In this document: one piece after another, positions 47,046 to 59,223 of the stretch
Layout: the number at the start of each line of letters is the position of its first letter
Numbering within the stretch: position 1 is the stretch's first letter
NCBI GenBank assembly: GCA_026004615.1
Contig: BPJM01000001.1
Location: 507,482 to 571,481 of the forward strand
Direction: 5' to 3'
Length of the DNA: 64,000 bases
DNA from: Planctomycetota bacterium
Lineage (GTDB): Bacteria; Planctomycetota; J058; J103
The notes under the pieces: generated by a model
The model's input: only the letters and a program-made list of their open reading frames with translations
Told to the model about the DNA's origin: nothing
Databases searched by the model: none
Translations under genes and position numbers: made by a program

Positions 47046-47460
47046 GAGAGAGCAGCTGCAGCTCGCACCGCCCCCCTCACCCCGGCCCTCTCCCCGTCGG
47101 GGAGAGGGAGCACAGGCACTCCCAGCCCCCTGTCCCCGGCGGGGAGACACCGATCCGCGAGAAAGCGGGCAGGTCGTGGGCTCACCAGGCACAGCCACTC
47201 CCGCCCCTTTCCCCGGCGGGGAGACACCGATCCGCGAGAAAGCGGGCAGGTCGTGGGGCTCACCAAGCACAGCCACTCCCAGCCCCTTTCCCCGGCGGGG
47301 AGACAGCACAGGCACCCCCGAGCCCTCTCCCCGACGGGCACAGGGGCACCCCCGCTTCCCTCTCCCCCGCTTGCGGGGGAGAGGGTCAGGGTGAGGGGGG
47401 TCCGAGAGAGCAGCAGCAGCTCGCACCGCCCCCTCACCCCGCCCCCGTACGGGCGCGCCC
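47046..47460. repeat. Palindromic intergenic repeat element with internal duplication
   Basis: A CCCTCACCC-type arm at 47074 pairs with a GGGTGAGGG-type arm ending at 47400, the same family as the array at 61.9-63.1 kb. Between the arms, a segment containing GAGACACCGATCCGCGAG occurs twice (from 47144 and 47221, period 77 nt). The sequence GAGAGAGCAG...CTCGCACCGCC before the element (about 47044) recurs after it (about 47404). It starts at the xdhC stop codon and may form a terminator-like hairpin. Confidence 0.7.
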
Positions 47461-47583
47461 GCTACCCTCTCTTTCCTCGGCTGCCGGGCGGGGCGGTGCG
47501 AGGCACAGCATTGCAGAGGCGCCGGGCCGAGAGCGGGCAGGCGGCGGGCGCCGCTCCCCACCCCGGCGGCGGCGGTTGCTCCG

Positions 47584-48618
47584 TCAGCGAGCGGCGCCGG
47601 CCGGCTCGGGCTCCGGCCGCCGCTCGGGCGCGGCGGCACCGAGCCGCTCCAGCACCAGCCCCCGCGCCCGCAGCCGCGCCACGATCCCGTCCTGTCCGCC
47701 CAGATGCGCAGCCCCGACGGCGAACAGGTGCACGCGCCCGGGCTCGCGCCCGAGCCACTCGGCGATCCGCTCCGCCATCCGCCGGTCGCGCTCGGCGAGC
47801 AGCACCCGCTCGGCCTTGGCCGCCAGCTCGCGGTCGGCCTGCAGATACCGGTAGAGCGCACCGCGCACCGCCTCGGGCTCGCCCTGCAGATAGAGCGCCA
47901 CCAGTTCCTCCAGGTAGGCCCGGGCGGCCTCGGGCTCCTTGTCCAGGGCCTCCATGGTGATCCGGTGCATCCGGATCTGCTCGTCCAGCGTCAGCGCCTC
48001 GAAGGCTCCGACCTGCTCCTGCACCGTCTCCAGCGCCCGGACCGCCTTGCCGGCCGCCGCCGCGCGGTGCGCGAGCTCCGCATCGAGCGGCCGCTCGAGC
48101 AGCAGCTGCGGCAGCACCTCGAGCAGCGAGACCTGGGTCGACATCGCCCACACCTTGAGCCGCATGAAGGGCAGCGCCGGCAGGCCGCGGGCCTCGATGT
48201 AGCGCACCGTGCGCTCGTACAGCTCCGGCGGCAGCACCCCCTGGAGCGTCTGGGTCCCGGGCAGCGCCATCATGCGAGCCGCCTCGATCTGGCTCGCCGC
48301 ATCGAGCGGGATCTCGGTATACACGGCCTGCGCCGCCGCGAATGCCTGCTCTACCGCCGGCGGCAGCGCCCGCACGCGGTCGTCGGGCAGGTGGATGGTG
48401 CCGAACAGATACGAGGGCGTCTCGCCCTCGATGCGCCAGAGCAGGGGCCGCGGCGCCCCGGGTTTGCCGCCGCGCTCGCCCGCGGGCGGCCCGCCACCGG
48501 ATTGCCCGAGCGCGGCACCGCCTGCAGCCACGAGCAGCGCCGCGAGCCCACCCGCGCCGAGCAGCGCGAGCCACCGGCCGCCGCGCCCGCGCGCGCCCGC
48601 CCCCACCGCTCCGCCCAT
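47584..48618 (-). CDS. TraB/GumN family protein
   Basis: The 344-residue product has a signal anchor (WLALLGAGGLAALLVAAGG), YLFGTIHLPDDR near the N-terminus, a helical middle, RDRRMAERI, and FAVGAAHLGGQDG near the end. These are the GxxH, R and GxxH motifs of the TraB/GumN (Tiki-like) fold, thought to be metal-dependent peptidase-like. ATG 48618 has GGAGGGG six nt upstream. Substrate unknown. Confidence 0.87.
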   Translation of the reverse strand: MGGAVGAGARGRGGRWLALLGAGGLAALLVAAGGAALGQSGGGPPAGERGGKPGAPRPLLWRIEGETPSYLFGTIHLPDDRVRALPPAVEQAFAAAQAVYTEIPLDAASQIEAARMMALPGTQTLQGVLPPELYERTVRYIEARGLPALPFMRLKVWAMSTQVSLLEVLPQLLLERPLDAELAHRAAAAGKAVRALETVQEQVGAFEALTLDEQIRMHRITMEALDKEPEAARAYLEELVALYLQGEPEAVRGALYRYLQADRELAAKAERVLLAERDRRMAERIAEWLGREPGRVHLFAVGAAHLGGQDGIVARLRARGLVLERLGAAAPERRPEPEPAGAAR

Positions 48619-48726
48619 GGCTGCCCCTCCAGCTCCTGCCACGCGCGCCCGCCGCCGGCCCCGCGCCGCGGCAGGCCTGGCACGGAAATGCTAGGCCGCG
48701 GCGCCCCGGGCTGTCCAGCGACCGGG

Positions 48727-50148
48727 CTACGGCGCGATATTCTGGTTGAGCCGGAACACATTGTCCGGATCCCAGCGGCGCTTGAGCTCGACCAGGCGGG
48801 CATGGTTGTGGCGATAGCTCGCCGCCACGCGCTCGCTGCCCTCATCGTCCATCATGAAGTTGACGTAGGCGCCGCCCGCCGAATGCGGGTGGAGCGCCTC
48901 CCAGTATTCGCGCACCCAGCGCCGGTTCGCCGGGCTCGCCGCGGGGTCCGGATACATGGCAGCGATCACGTACGCGAAGCGCGCATCCCGATAGGCGAAG
49001 GCGGTCTGGTCCGGCCCGAGGCGCTGCGGTGCGCCGTCGATCGGGTAGATGTGCATGGTCGACTCCACGCACGGCACCTGGGGCCCGTAGCGCTCATGGA
49101 TCGCGATGGCCCGGTCGCTGATCTCGGTGGCGAAGTCCGCCTTCCAGTAGTGCTGCAGCCCCGGCGGCAGCAGCGGGTCGAACGCGGAGTTGAGCGCCGG
49201 CAGCGGCATCGGTTCCACGTGTTCGAAGGCCGGCGGGACGACCTCGCGCAGCGGGCGCAGCACCGCGTCCGCGCGCTCCGGGCTCCCGCTCCAGCAGACC
49301 ACGATCGCGCACATGGTCTCGCCGCGATGCGCCTCCGGCACGAACGGCGCGTCGGGACCGATCTGGAAGGCGAAGAAGGCGCCCAGCTCCTCGGGCGCCT
49401 GCGCGATGAACTCCCGGTACAGGCGCAGCACCTCGCCCGCTCGCGCGAGCGGATAGAAGATCGGGCCGCCGCAGACGGTGCCGACCGGATGCAGCTGGTA
49501 TTCGAACGAGACCACGACGCCGAAGTTGCCGCCGCCGCCGCGCAGGCCCCAGTATAGACTCGGGTTCTCCTCGGCGCTGGCGGTCACGAGCCGGCCGTCC
49601 GCGGTGACGACATCGGCGGCGAGCAGGTTGTCGCAACTCAGGCCACAGCGCCGGCTCAGATGCCCGATGCCGCCGCCGAGGGTGAGCCCCGCGATGCCGG
49701 TGCTGGAGATGATCCCGCCCGGCGCGGCGAGCCCGAAGGCATGGGTGGCGTGGTCCAGCTCCCCCCAGGTCACCCCGGGCTGTGCCCACGCGCGGCGCCG
49801 CGCCGGGTCGACCCGGATGCCCTTCATGCCCGACAGGTCGAGCACCATGCCGCCGTCGCAGGTGCCGAAGCCGGCGACGTTGTGCCCGCCGCCGCGCACC
49901 GCGAGCAGCAGCTGCTGCTCGCGCGCGAACCGCACGGCGGCCACCACGTCGGCGGCGTCGGTGCAGCGCGCGATCAGGCGCGGGTAGCGGTCGATCATGC
50001 CGTTGTAGACCCGGCGCGCCTGGTCGTACTCCGGATGATCCGGTCCGATCAGCGCGCCGCGAAAGCGGGCGGCGAGTCTGGCCAGCACCTCGGGCTCCAG
50101 CGGCCCTCCACTCCGGGAGCTGCCGTCCTGGGTCGTGCGAGCGGTCAT
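48727..50148 (-). CDS. FAD-linked oxidase of the berberine bridge enzyme (BBE) type
   Basis: The 473-residue product has a PCMH-type FAD domain: RGGGHNVAGFG with the His for 8-alpha linkage, TLGGGIGHLSRRCGLSCDN with the Cys for a second covalent link, and the C-terminal BBE segment YVNFMMDDEG...RLVELKRRWDPDNVFRLNQNI. Bicovalent flavoproteins of this group oxidise sugars or secondary metabolites. ATG 50148 is nine nt from GGAGG; the two upstream ATGs are too close to it. No signal peptide is visible. Confidence 0.92.
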   Translation of the reverse strand: MTARTTQDGSSRSGGPLEPEVLARLAARFRGALIGPDHPEYDQARRVYNGMIDRYPRLIARCTDAADVVAAVRFAREQQLLLAVRGGGHNVAGFGTCDGGMVLDLSGMKGIRVDPARRRAWAQPGVTWGELDHATHAFGLAAPGGIISSTGIAGLTLGGGIGHLSRRCGLSCDNLLAADVVTADGRLVTASAEENPSLYWGLRGGGGNFGVVVSFEYQLHPVGTVCGGPIFYPLARAGEVLRLYREFIAQAPEELGAFFAFQIGPDAPFVPEAHRGETMCAIVVCWSGSPERADAVLRPLREVVPPAFEHVEPMPLPALNSAFDPLLPPGLQHYWKADFATEISDRAIAIHERYGPQVPCVESTMHIYPIDGAPQRLGPDQTAFAYRDARFAYVIAAMYPDPAASPANRRWVREYWEALHPHSAGGAYVNFMMDDEGSERVAASYRHNHARLVELKRRWDPDNVFRLNQNIAP

Positions 50149-50153
50149 GGTCA

Positions 50154-50405
50154 TCATCCTCCTCGGGTCGGCTGTGGTTCCGTTCCCTGCCCGCACGGCC
50201 CCTCCGTGCCGGCTCCATCGGCTCCCTGCCCGGATGCGGCGGCGGCGAGTACGCGCTCCAGGAATGCGATCAGCGTCTGCCAGTCGCGGAAGTAGCGCGT
50301 CCTCCCATCGGCCGCGTAACGCACCTGCCCCCGGGGCTCGCGCCGCCCCGAGCCCAGCTCCTCCAACCAGAGGCGAACCGTGAACAGGTGGGCGCGGGCG
50401 TCCAT
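50154..50405 (-). CDS. Small hypothetical protein
   Basis: The 83-residue product (FTVRLWLEELGSGRREPRG, RYFRDWQTLIAFLERVL) has a compact pattern seen in small proteins of G+C-rich bacteria, followed by a Gly-rich tail. It ends just above the ribosome site of the flavoenzyme gene, with which it may be co-transcribed. No function can be assigned. Confidence 0.6.
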   Translation of the reverse strand: MDARAHLFTVRLWLEELGSGRREPRGQVRYAADGRTRYFRDWQTLIAFLERVLAAAASGQGADGAGTEGPCGQGTEPQPTRGG

Positions 50406-50510
50406 GCCCCCATCCTGCGATGGCGGGCGTTCCCGGACCGTTCCGCCGCCCGTTCCCCCGCCGTGCCCGGTCCGACCGGACGCAACCGCGCTGCTGGCCC
50501 CGCGGCGGGG

Positions 50511-53500
50511 CTAGCGGCGCGCCCCGCCCAGCTGCGCGCCGCGCAGCTCCTGCTGCGCGCGGCGCACCAGCGGCCTCGCTCCCTGGCTGCGCGCGATCCG
50601 GAGCGCGCGCCGCAGGCAGTTGCGCGCCTCGGTGCGGCGGCCCGGCACCCCGCGCAGCGCCGCACCGCGCAGCCGCCACAGCTCGGCGTCATAGAAATGC
50701 TGGCCGCTCCGCGCGGCGAGTTCGAGCGCCTCCTCGAGCGGCCCGACCGCGGCGGCGCCGCGCCCGGCCCCGAGCAGGGTGGCGCCCAGCAGCGCCAGGC
50801 CATAGGCCAGGTACAGCTCCTGGCCCATCGCGCGATAGCGCTCGAGCGCCGCCTGCATCGCGCGCAGCACGCGCGCGGACGCCGCACCGCCGGCGCGCGC
50901 CGCGCGCGCCCAGGCGCGGAACAAACCGCTCATCGGCTGCAGGAAGCCGAGCCGGTGCTCCTCGCACAGCGCCGCGGACTCCGCGGCCAGCGCCGCCACC
51001 CGCTCGACCGCGCCCCGCTCGACCGCGAGCATGGTTGCGAAGTTGAGCACGTAGGCGAGGCTGTAGGGATGGTCGAGCCTGCGGGCGCGCTCCAGGGCCG
51101 CTCGCTCCGCCGCGGCGGCGGCCGCCGCCTCCCCCAGCATCCAGAGCGTCCAGGCGAGCCGGATCCGGCAGATCACCCCGGCATCCTGGCTGTACAGCGC
51201 GAGGTGCTCCGGGCACCGCGCCGGCTCGTAGCGCGCCAGCGCCGCCTGCAGCTCCTGCCGGGCGCGCGCGAACTCGCCGCACCAGAACGCCGTCACGCCG
51301 AGCACGTAGCGCGCCTCGACCTCCAGCAGCGGCTGCCGCTGGCCCGCGGCCACGAGCAGCTGCTCGCCGAGCGCACGGGCCTCGCCGAGCCGGCCGCGCA
51401 CCAGGCGCGCGATCGCGAGCCCGCGCAGGATCGGCGGGCTCGGCGCACGGCCCAGGCACTCGCAGTCGCGCCGGGCGCCCTCGTAGACCTCCTCGACCGC
51501 CGGCGCGCCGTAGCCCTGCAGCGCCACCAGGGAGACGCCCAGCGCGAGCCGCATCGCGAGCTGCTGCTCGGTGCGCTCGGCGCTCGGGGGCTCGGCGGCG
51601 AGCAGGCGCAGGCCCCGCCCGAGCAGCGCCGCCGCCTCGGCGTTGGCGTGCACGCGCTGGGCGGCATGCGCCGCGCGCAGGTAGCACCGTGCGGCGCGGC
51701 GCGCCAGCCCCGCCAGCTCGTAGTGCGAGGCGATCTCGGCGCTGGCTGCCTGCAGGTTCCCGCCGTCCTGCATCATCGCCTGCAGCGCCTCGGCGGCCCG
51801 CCGGTGCAGCAGGCGGCGGTGCGCCGGGCTCAGCTCGGCGTACGCCACCTCGCGGATGCGGTCGTGACGGAAGTCGTACGCGGGCAGCGCCTCGGCGCCC
51901 GACTCGCGGATGATGCGCCGCTGCCACAGCTCATCGAGGCCGCGCGCCACGGTGTCCTCGTCCTGTTCGCCGGCACGCGCGAGCAGCTCGAAGGAGAACC
52001 CGCGTCCCAGCGCGGCGGCGAGCCCGGCGAGGGCGCGCGCCGGCGCGCTCAGGGCCGCCAGGCGCGAGGCGATCACCGCCTGCACTCCGGGCGGCAGCGG
52101 GCCCTGCCCACCCGCCGCCGGCGGCGCATCGCCGGCGGCCATACGCGCGCGCACGGTCTCCACCACGAACAGCGGGTTGCCCCCGGTCTCGCGAAACAGC
52201 GCTGCTGCCTCCCCCGCGCTGGGAGCGCGCCCGGCGACACCGGCGGCGAGCGCCGCGGTGGCCGCGGCGTCCAGGGGGCCGAGTTCGATCGCGCTCAGCC
52301 GCCCCTCGCGCACCAGCGCGTGCCGCAGCCGCGTCACCGGATGGTCGCGGTCGAGATCCTCGATGCGCGCCGTGGCGAGGACGAGCAGCGGTGCCGCCGG
52401 CGCGAAGCGCAACAAGAAGTGCAGCCACGCCAGGGTCTCTTCATCGCTCCACTGCAGGTCGTCCAGCTGCAGCAGCAGTGGGCGGGCGGGGGCGAGCACC
52501 GCGCGGGCGGCCGCCTCGAACAGCCGCCGCCGCTCCCAGCTCCGCTCGCCCGGGGCGGCGGGGCGGGCGCGTTGCAGCGCGGAGCGCAAAGCGGCGCCGG
52601 CGGGCAGCTCCGCCTGCAACTCGGGCAGCAGGTGCGCCAGCTCGCTGCGCCAGAGCGGATCCAGCCCCGGCAGCGCCTCGCGCACCGGCGGCGCCCGCAG
52701 CCAGTCGATGACCGGACCGTAGGCGAGCCGGCCCTCCGCGGCGAACGAGCGCGCGCACGCCGCCACCCCGCCCGTCTCGAGCGCGTGCGCGCGCAGCTCG
52801 TCGGCCAGGCGCGTCTTGCCGATGCCGGCCTCGCCGAGCACGAGCGCGAGCTGGGCGCGGCCTGCCGCCGCCGCGCTCCAGAGCCCCCGCAGCGCGCGCA
52901 GTTCCCGCTCGCGTCCGACCAGCTGCGGGCCCGCCGCCGCGGCCCGCTCGAACGGCGGCGCCGCGGCGGGCGATGGCGCCCGGCTGGGGGCTGCCTTCGC
53001 GCCGGGGGCGGCGGGCGAGGAGCTCGCGCCCGCCGCCGCGAGCGCCGCCCGCACCGGCTGCCCGGCGAGCAGGCGCGCGTGCAGCGCGCGCAGCGCGGGG
53101 CCGGGCGCCGCGCCCAGCTCCCGCTCCAGCACCTCCGCGCATGCGTGATAGGCGCGCAGCGCCTGACCGCGTTCGCCCCGCAGCGCCAGCAGCTCCATCA
53201 GCTCGCGGTGCGCGGCCTCGCGCACCCGGTCGTGGCGCACCAGCCGGCGCGCGTGGTGGATCGCAGCGTCGTACTCGCCCTGCGAGCGCAGCAGCTGCAC
53301 CAGGCGCTCCAGCGCGCCCGCGCACGCCTGGTGCAGCCGTTCGCGCTCCGCCAGCAGCCAGTCGTCCCAGCAGCCGGGCAACAGCTCCCCCGTGTAGGCC
53401 GCGACCGCTTCCTCCAGGGCGGCGCGCGCCGCCTCGGACTCCGCGCCGGCGGGCCCCGGCTCGCCGGCGCGCGCCAGCGCCTGTTCGAACACCGCGACGT

Positions 53501-53807
53501 CGAGCCGCCAGGGTCCGGCCGGCCGCCAGCGGATCGCGCGCGGGCCGAGCTCGAGGAAGCGCTCGGCATCCGGCAGCGCGCGCCGCAGCCGGTGCAGCAG
53601 CTGGCGGAGGTTGGTGCGCGCCTGGGATTCGGGGGAGGCCGGCCAGAACAGCGGTGCCAGCACGTCGCGGGGCTGCGGCGCCTCGCGGTGCAGCACCAGG
53701 TAGGCGAGGAGCGATTGCAGGCGGCGGGTCGCGACGGTGTGCACCGCCCGGCCGCGGTAGCGCAGACCGAAGCCGCCGAGCAGCCGGATCGCCAGTTCCT
53801 CCGCCAT
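50511..53807 (-). CDS. Large BTAD-ATPase transcriptional regulator (SARP/LAL-like)
   Basis: The 1098-residue product begins with a winged-helix domain (IRLLGGFGLRYRGRAV...LLAYLVLHREAPQPRDVLAPLFW) and a bacterial transcriptional activation (BTAD) TPR domain (YTGELLPGCWDDWLLAERERL...AYHACAEVLERELGAAPGPAL). Next comes an AAA/STAND ATPase domain with Walker A LGEAGIGKTRL and Walker B LLLQLDDLQWSDEE, then about 550 residues of TPR-like repeats. Such proteins integrate a signal through the TPR/ATPase part to activate target operons. ATG 53807 directly follows a TATGAT box; ATG 53819 is an alternative start. The neighbouring flavoenzyme could be a target (inference). Confidence 0.88.
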   Translation of the reverse strand: MAEELAIRLLGGFGLRYRGRAVHTVATRRLQSLLAYLVLHREAPQPRDVLAPLFWPASPESQARTNLRQLLHRLRRALPDAERFLELGPRAIRWRPAGPWRLDVAVFEQALARAGEPGPAGAESEAARAALEEAVAAYTGELLPGCWDDWLLAERERLHQACAGALERLVQLLRSQGEYDAAIHHARRLVRHDRVREAAHRELMELLALRGERGQALRAYHACAEVLERELGAAPGPALRALHARLLAGQPVRAALAAAGASSSPAAPGAKAAPSRAPSPAAAPPFERAAAAGPQLVGRERELRALRGLWSAAAAGRAQLALVLGEAGIGKTRLADELRAHALETGGVAACARSFAAEGRLAYGPVIDWLRAPPVREALPGLDPLWRSELAHLLPELQAELPAGAALRSALQRARPAAPGERSWERRRLFEAAARAVLAPARPLLLQLDDLQWSDEETLAWLHFLLRFAPAAPLLVLATARIEDLDRDHPVTRLRHALVREGRLSAIELGPLDAAATAALAAGVAGRAPSAGEAAALFRETGGNPLFVVETVRARMAAGDAPPAAGGQGPLPPGVQAVIASRLAALSAPARALAGLAAALGRGFSFELLARAGEQDEDTVARGLDELWQRRIIRESGAEALPAYDFRHDRIREVAYAELSPAHRRLLHRRAAEALQAMMQDGGNLQAASAEIASHYELAGLARRAARCYLRAAHAAQRVHANAEAAALLGRGLRLLAAEPPSAERTEQQLAMRLALGVSLVALQGYGAPAVEEVYEGARRDCECLGRAPSPPILRGLAIARLVRGRLGEARALGEQLLVAAGQRQPLLEVEARYVLGVTAFWCGEFARARQELQAALARYEPARCPEHLALYSQDAGVICRIRLAWTLWMLGEAAAAAAAERAALERARRLDHPYSLAYVLNFATMLAVERGAVERVAALAAESAALCEEHRLGFLQPMSGLFRAWARAARAGGAASARVLRAMQAALERYRAMGQELYLAYGLALLGATLLGAGRGAAAVGPLEEALELAARSGQHFYDAELWRLRGAALRGVPGRRTEARNCLRRALRIARSQGARPLVRRAQQELRGAQLGGARR

Positions 53808-53820
53808 CTGCCTTATCATA
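53808..53820 (-). promoter_or_regulatory. -10 box directly before BTAD regulator
   Basis: TATGAT (53820-53815, minus strand) would start transcription at about 53808, one nt before ATG 53807. The -35 region (CTGGCC 17 nt upstream) is weak. Confidence 0.35.
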
Positions 53821-53898
53821 GCGCACCCCTCCCGGCTGGCCAGCAGCCCGCGCGTGCCCTCGCCGGCCGGCCGCCGCGCTCGCGCCGCACGCCGCGCC

Positions 53899-54543
53899 TC
53901 AGCCGGGCGGCAGCCGGATGCCGGCCCGCGCCAGGTCCTCGGGGGTGTCCAGGTCGTCGAGCACCTCGGGGGCGTCGACGGCGAGCTCGAGCCGCTCGGC
54001 GGCGTGCGCGCGCACCACCGCCCGCGCGCCCTCGGTGGCTGGCGCCTGGCGTAGCTCCGGATACAGCCGGGCCGCGAACAGGGCCGGGTGGCCGCGCCGG
54101 CCGCGGTGGGAGGGCACCACCAGGGGGGCGCCGCTGGCGGCGAACGCCGCCAGCAGCGCGCGCACCACCGCAGGCGGCACCCGCGGGCAGTCCACGGGCC
54201 ACACCAGCAGCGCCTCGCTGCCCCTGGCGGCCGGGTGCGCGAGCGCGGCCTGGATGGACCCGAGCATCCCGCGGCGCTCGGGCTCGGGGTTGCGCGCGAG
54301 CTCGATCCCGACTGCGAGCGCGTCGGCGGGTGGAGCGGCGCCGGGCCCCAGCACCAGCACGATCCGCTCGATCCCCGCGGCGCGGCAGGTCTGCGCGATG
54401 GCGCCGGCGAAGCTCGTGCCCTCGGGCAGGCGCAGCTCGGCCTTGGGCCGCCCGCCGAGCCGGCGGCCGCGGCCGGCGGCCAGGATGGCGGCGAGCACCG
54501 CCGTCCGGCGCGGCTCTGCGCTGCAGCCGCCGCCCTCAGCCAC
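53899..54543 (-). CDS. MocA-like molybdenum cofactor nucleotidyltransferase
   Basis: The product (214 residues from GTG 54543; the start is uncertain) has the NTP-transferase entry [31 protein letters not shown] with the metal-binding Asp, and [17 protein letters not shown], as in MocA/MobA-like proteins. MocA adds CMP to molybdopterin to form the cytosine dinucleotide cofactor used by xanthine-dehydrogenase-family enzymes, which fits with xdhC and the molybdate transporter. Related proteins act on other substrates, so the call is tentative. Confidence 0.75.
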   Translation of the reverse strand: MAEGGGCSAEPRRTAVLAAILAAGRGRRLGGRPKAELRLPEGTSFAGAIAQTCRAAGIERIVLVLGPGAAPPADALAVGIELARNPEPERRGMLGSIQAALAHPAARGSEALLVWPVDCPRVPPAVVRALLAAFAASGAPLVVPSHRGRRGHPALFAARLYPELRQAPATEGARAVVRAHAAERLELAVDAPEVLDDLDTPEDLARAGIRLPPG

Positions 54544-54651
54544 CGCGCGGCTCCGCGCGCGCGGCCCGCCCGCGGCCGCGGGCACCGCACCGGGGACCCT
54601 GCCGCACCAGGGTTGCCGGCGGGGCTGGAGCCGCTCCCCCGGGCATGCCGC

Positions 54652-55608
54652 TCAGCCCCCTCGTGCGCCGGGCGCAGCGGCGGCCCGGTAGATCCGGGCG
54701 CTGCCGTGCACCGCGATGCAGTTGCCGCCGGCGCGCTTGGCGCCGTACATCGCCTCGTCCGCCTCGGCCAGCAGGTCCTGTGCGGGGCGCTCGCGGTCGA
54801 AGGCGGCGATGCCCATGCTGGCGGTGATGCCGCCCAGGCCGAGCGCCTCGATGCCGGCGCGCACGCGCTCGGCGGAGTGCAGCGCCCCCCAGGCGTCGGT
54901 GCCGGGCAGCAAAAGACAGAACTCGTCGCCGCCGTAGCGGAAACCCGAGTCCACCTCCTTGCGGATCTGGCGGAAGATCACCCCGCCCACCGCGCGCAGG
55001 GCCGCATCCCCGGCCTGGTGGCCGTGCTCGTCGTTGTAGGGTTTGAAGCGATCCAGGTCGAACATCACCAGCGCGAGCTGGTGCTCCAGGCGCAGCGCGC
55101 GTTCCTTCTCCACCTCCAGCCGCTCGAAGAAGTGCGCCTGGTTGTACAGGCCGGTCAGCCGGTCGGTGCGGGTCAGCCGGCGCAGCTCCCGCTCCAGCCG
55201 CTTGCGCTCGGTGATGTCCTTGGCGACCCCGACCGTGCCGAGCAGCCGGCCCTGGCGGTCGCGCAGCTCCGCCAGCGACAGCGACAGCCACAGCGAGCGG
55301 CCGTCCTTGCGCCGCACGCGCACCTCCTGGTCGAGCAGCGGCTCGCCCCCGGTGGCGGCCAGCCGCTCGAGCAGCCGCGCGCGCACCGCCGGGTCCTCGT
55401 ACAGCTGCGCGACCGGGGTGCCGATCACCTCGGCGCGCCGGTAGCCGAGCAGCCGCTCGGCGGCGTCGCTCCACTCCACGATCCGGCCCTCGGTGTCGGC
55501 GGTCACGATGATGTCGCCCGCGCAGCGCAGGATCGCGCGCAACAGATCGACTTCGGCCCGCAGCCGCTCCACCTCCGCCGCCAGACCGCCTGCCGGCTCC
55601 TCGCCCAT
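54652..55608 (-). CDS. PAS-GGDEF diguanylate cyclase
   Basis: The 318-residue product has a short coiled coil ([15 protein letters not shown]), a PAS domain with PAC ([20 protein letters not shown]...[13 protein letters not shown]) and a GGDEF domain with the intact catalytic GGDEF. The inhibitory-site position reads KEVD instead of RxxD, so product feedback may be weak. ATG 55608 is the first start in front of the coiled coil. No membrane span is present. It is divergent from prkA across a 348-nt gap. Confidence 0.92.
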   Translation of the reverse strand: MGEEPAGGLAAEVERLRAEVDLLRAILRCAGDIIVTADTEGRIVEWSDAAERLLGYRRAEVIGTPVAQLYEDPAVRARLLERLAATGGEPLLDQEVRVRRKDGRSLWLSLSLAELRDRQGRLLGTVGVAKDITERKRLERELRRLTRTDRLTGLYNQAHFFERLEVEKERALRLEHQLALVMFDLDRFKPYNDEHGHQAGDAALRAVGGVIFRQIRKEVDSGFRYGGDEFCLLLPGTDAWGALHSAERVRAGIEALGLGGITASMGIAAFDRERPAQDLLAEADEAMYGAKRAGGNCIAVHGSARIYRAAAAPGARGG

Positions 55609-55956
55609 GCTCGCGCCCGCGATCCTGGTCCTGGCGCCCATCGTGCGCGTTGGGGCCCGGGTTGTCGAGCCGGGGGGGCGCCCGGCGGCCCCGGGGGCGG
55701 ACGCTCGCGGGCGGGCGCGCGCGGCGCGGCGGCTCGCCCTAAGGCGCGATGGCGGGACGACTCGCGCGCGCGCCCGGCCCCGGGACGAACGCTGCCGGGC
55801 GGCCCGCGGTTTGCGCCGGTCGGAGGGCCGTGCTATAGTGCCACCCGGTTGCAGGCGGGCGCAAATCCAAGTCCCGCTTCGAGTAGCTACAATCCAGCCG
55901 GCTGCGGGCTCGGGCTTGCCGGCCGTCCCGCACCGCGATGTTGGAGGTGGCGTCGC
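55609..55956. promoter_or_regulatory. Divergent region upstream of prkA
   Basis: No gene is visible in these 348 nt. On the + strand TATAGT (55834-55839) and TACAAT (55888-55893) are possible -10 boxes, but neither has a good -35. The prkA ribosome site GGAGGTGG lies at about 55943-55950. A TGCCAC...TTGCA sequence after TATAGT recalls a sigma-54 site but lacks the GG doublet and correct spacing. Confidence 0.3.
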
Positions 55957-58008
<2,052 letters not shown>

Positions 58009-58111
58009 GGTGAGGGGCGCGGTCCGACGGGGCGGACCCGGGGCGGCGGGCACGAGGCGAGCACGGCGGCGGCGCGCCGGCCGGCGCCAGGCGGGCTGAG
58101 GCAGTCAGGCG

Positions 58112-59221
<1,110 letters not shown>

Positions 59222-59223
59222 GA

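Noticed and set aside
49782..54827. Very long open frame (about 1680 codons) on the + strand opposite the BTAD regulator, and similar long antisense frames at 2555-4990, 7903-10530, 17648-20407, 28043-30589 and 31402-34257
   Set aside because: They lack any domain, are rich in Arg/Ala/Gly/Pro, and lie opposite genes with clear motifs. Stops are rare in extreme G+C sequence, so such frames arise by chance.
55834..55860. Sigma-54 promoter for prkA
   Set aside because: TGCCAC...TTGCA lacks the GG doublet and has a spacer one nt short of the -24/-12 consensus.
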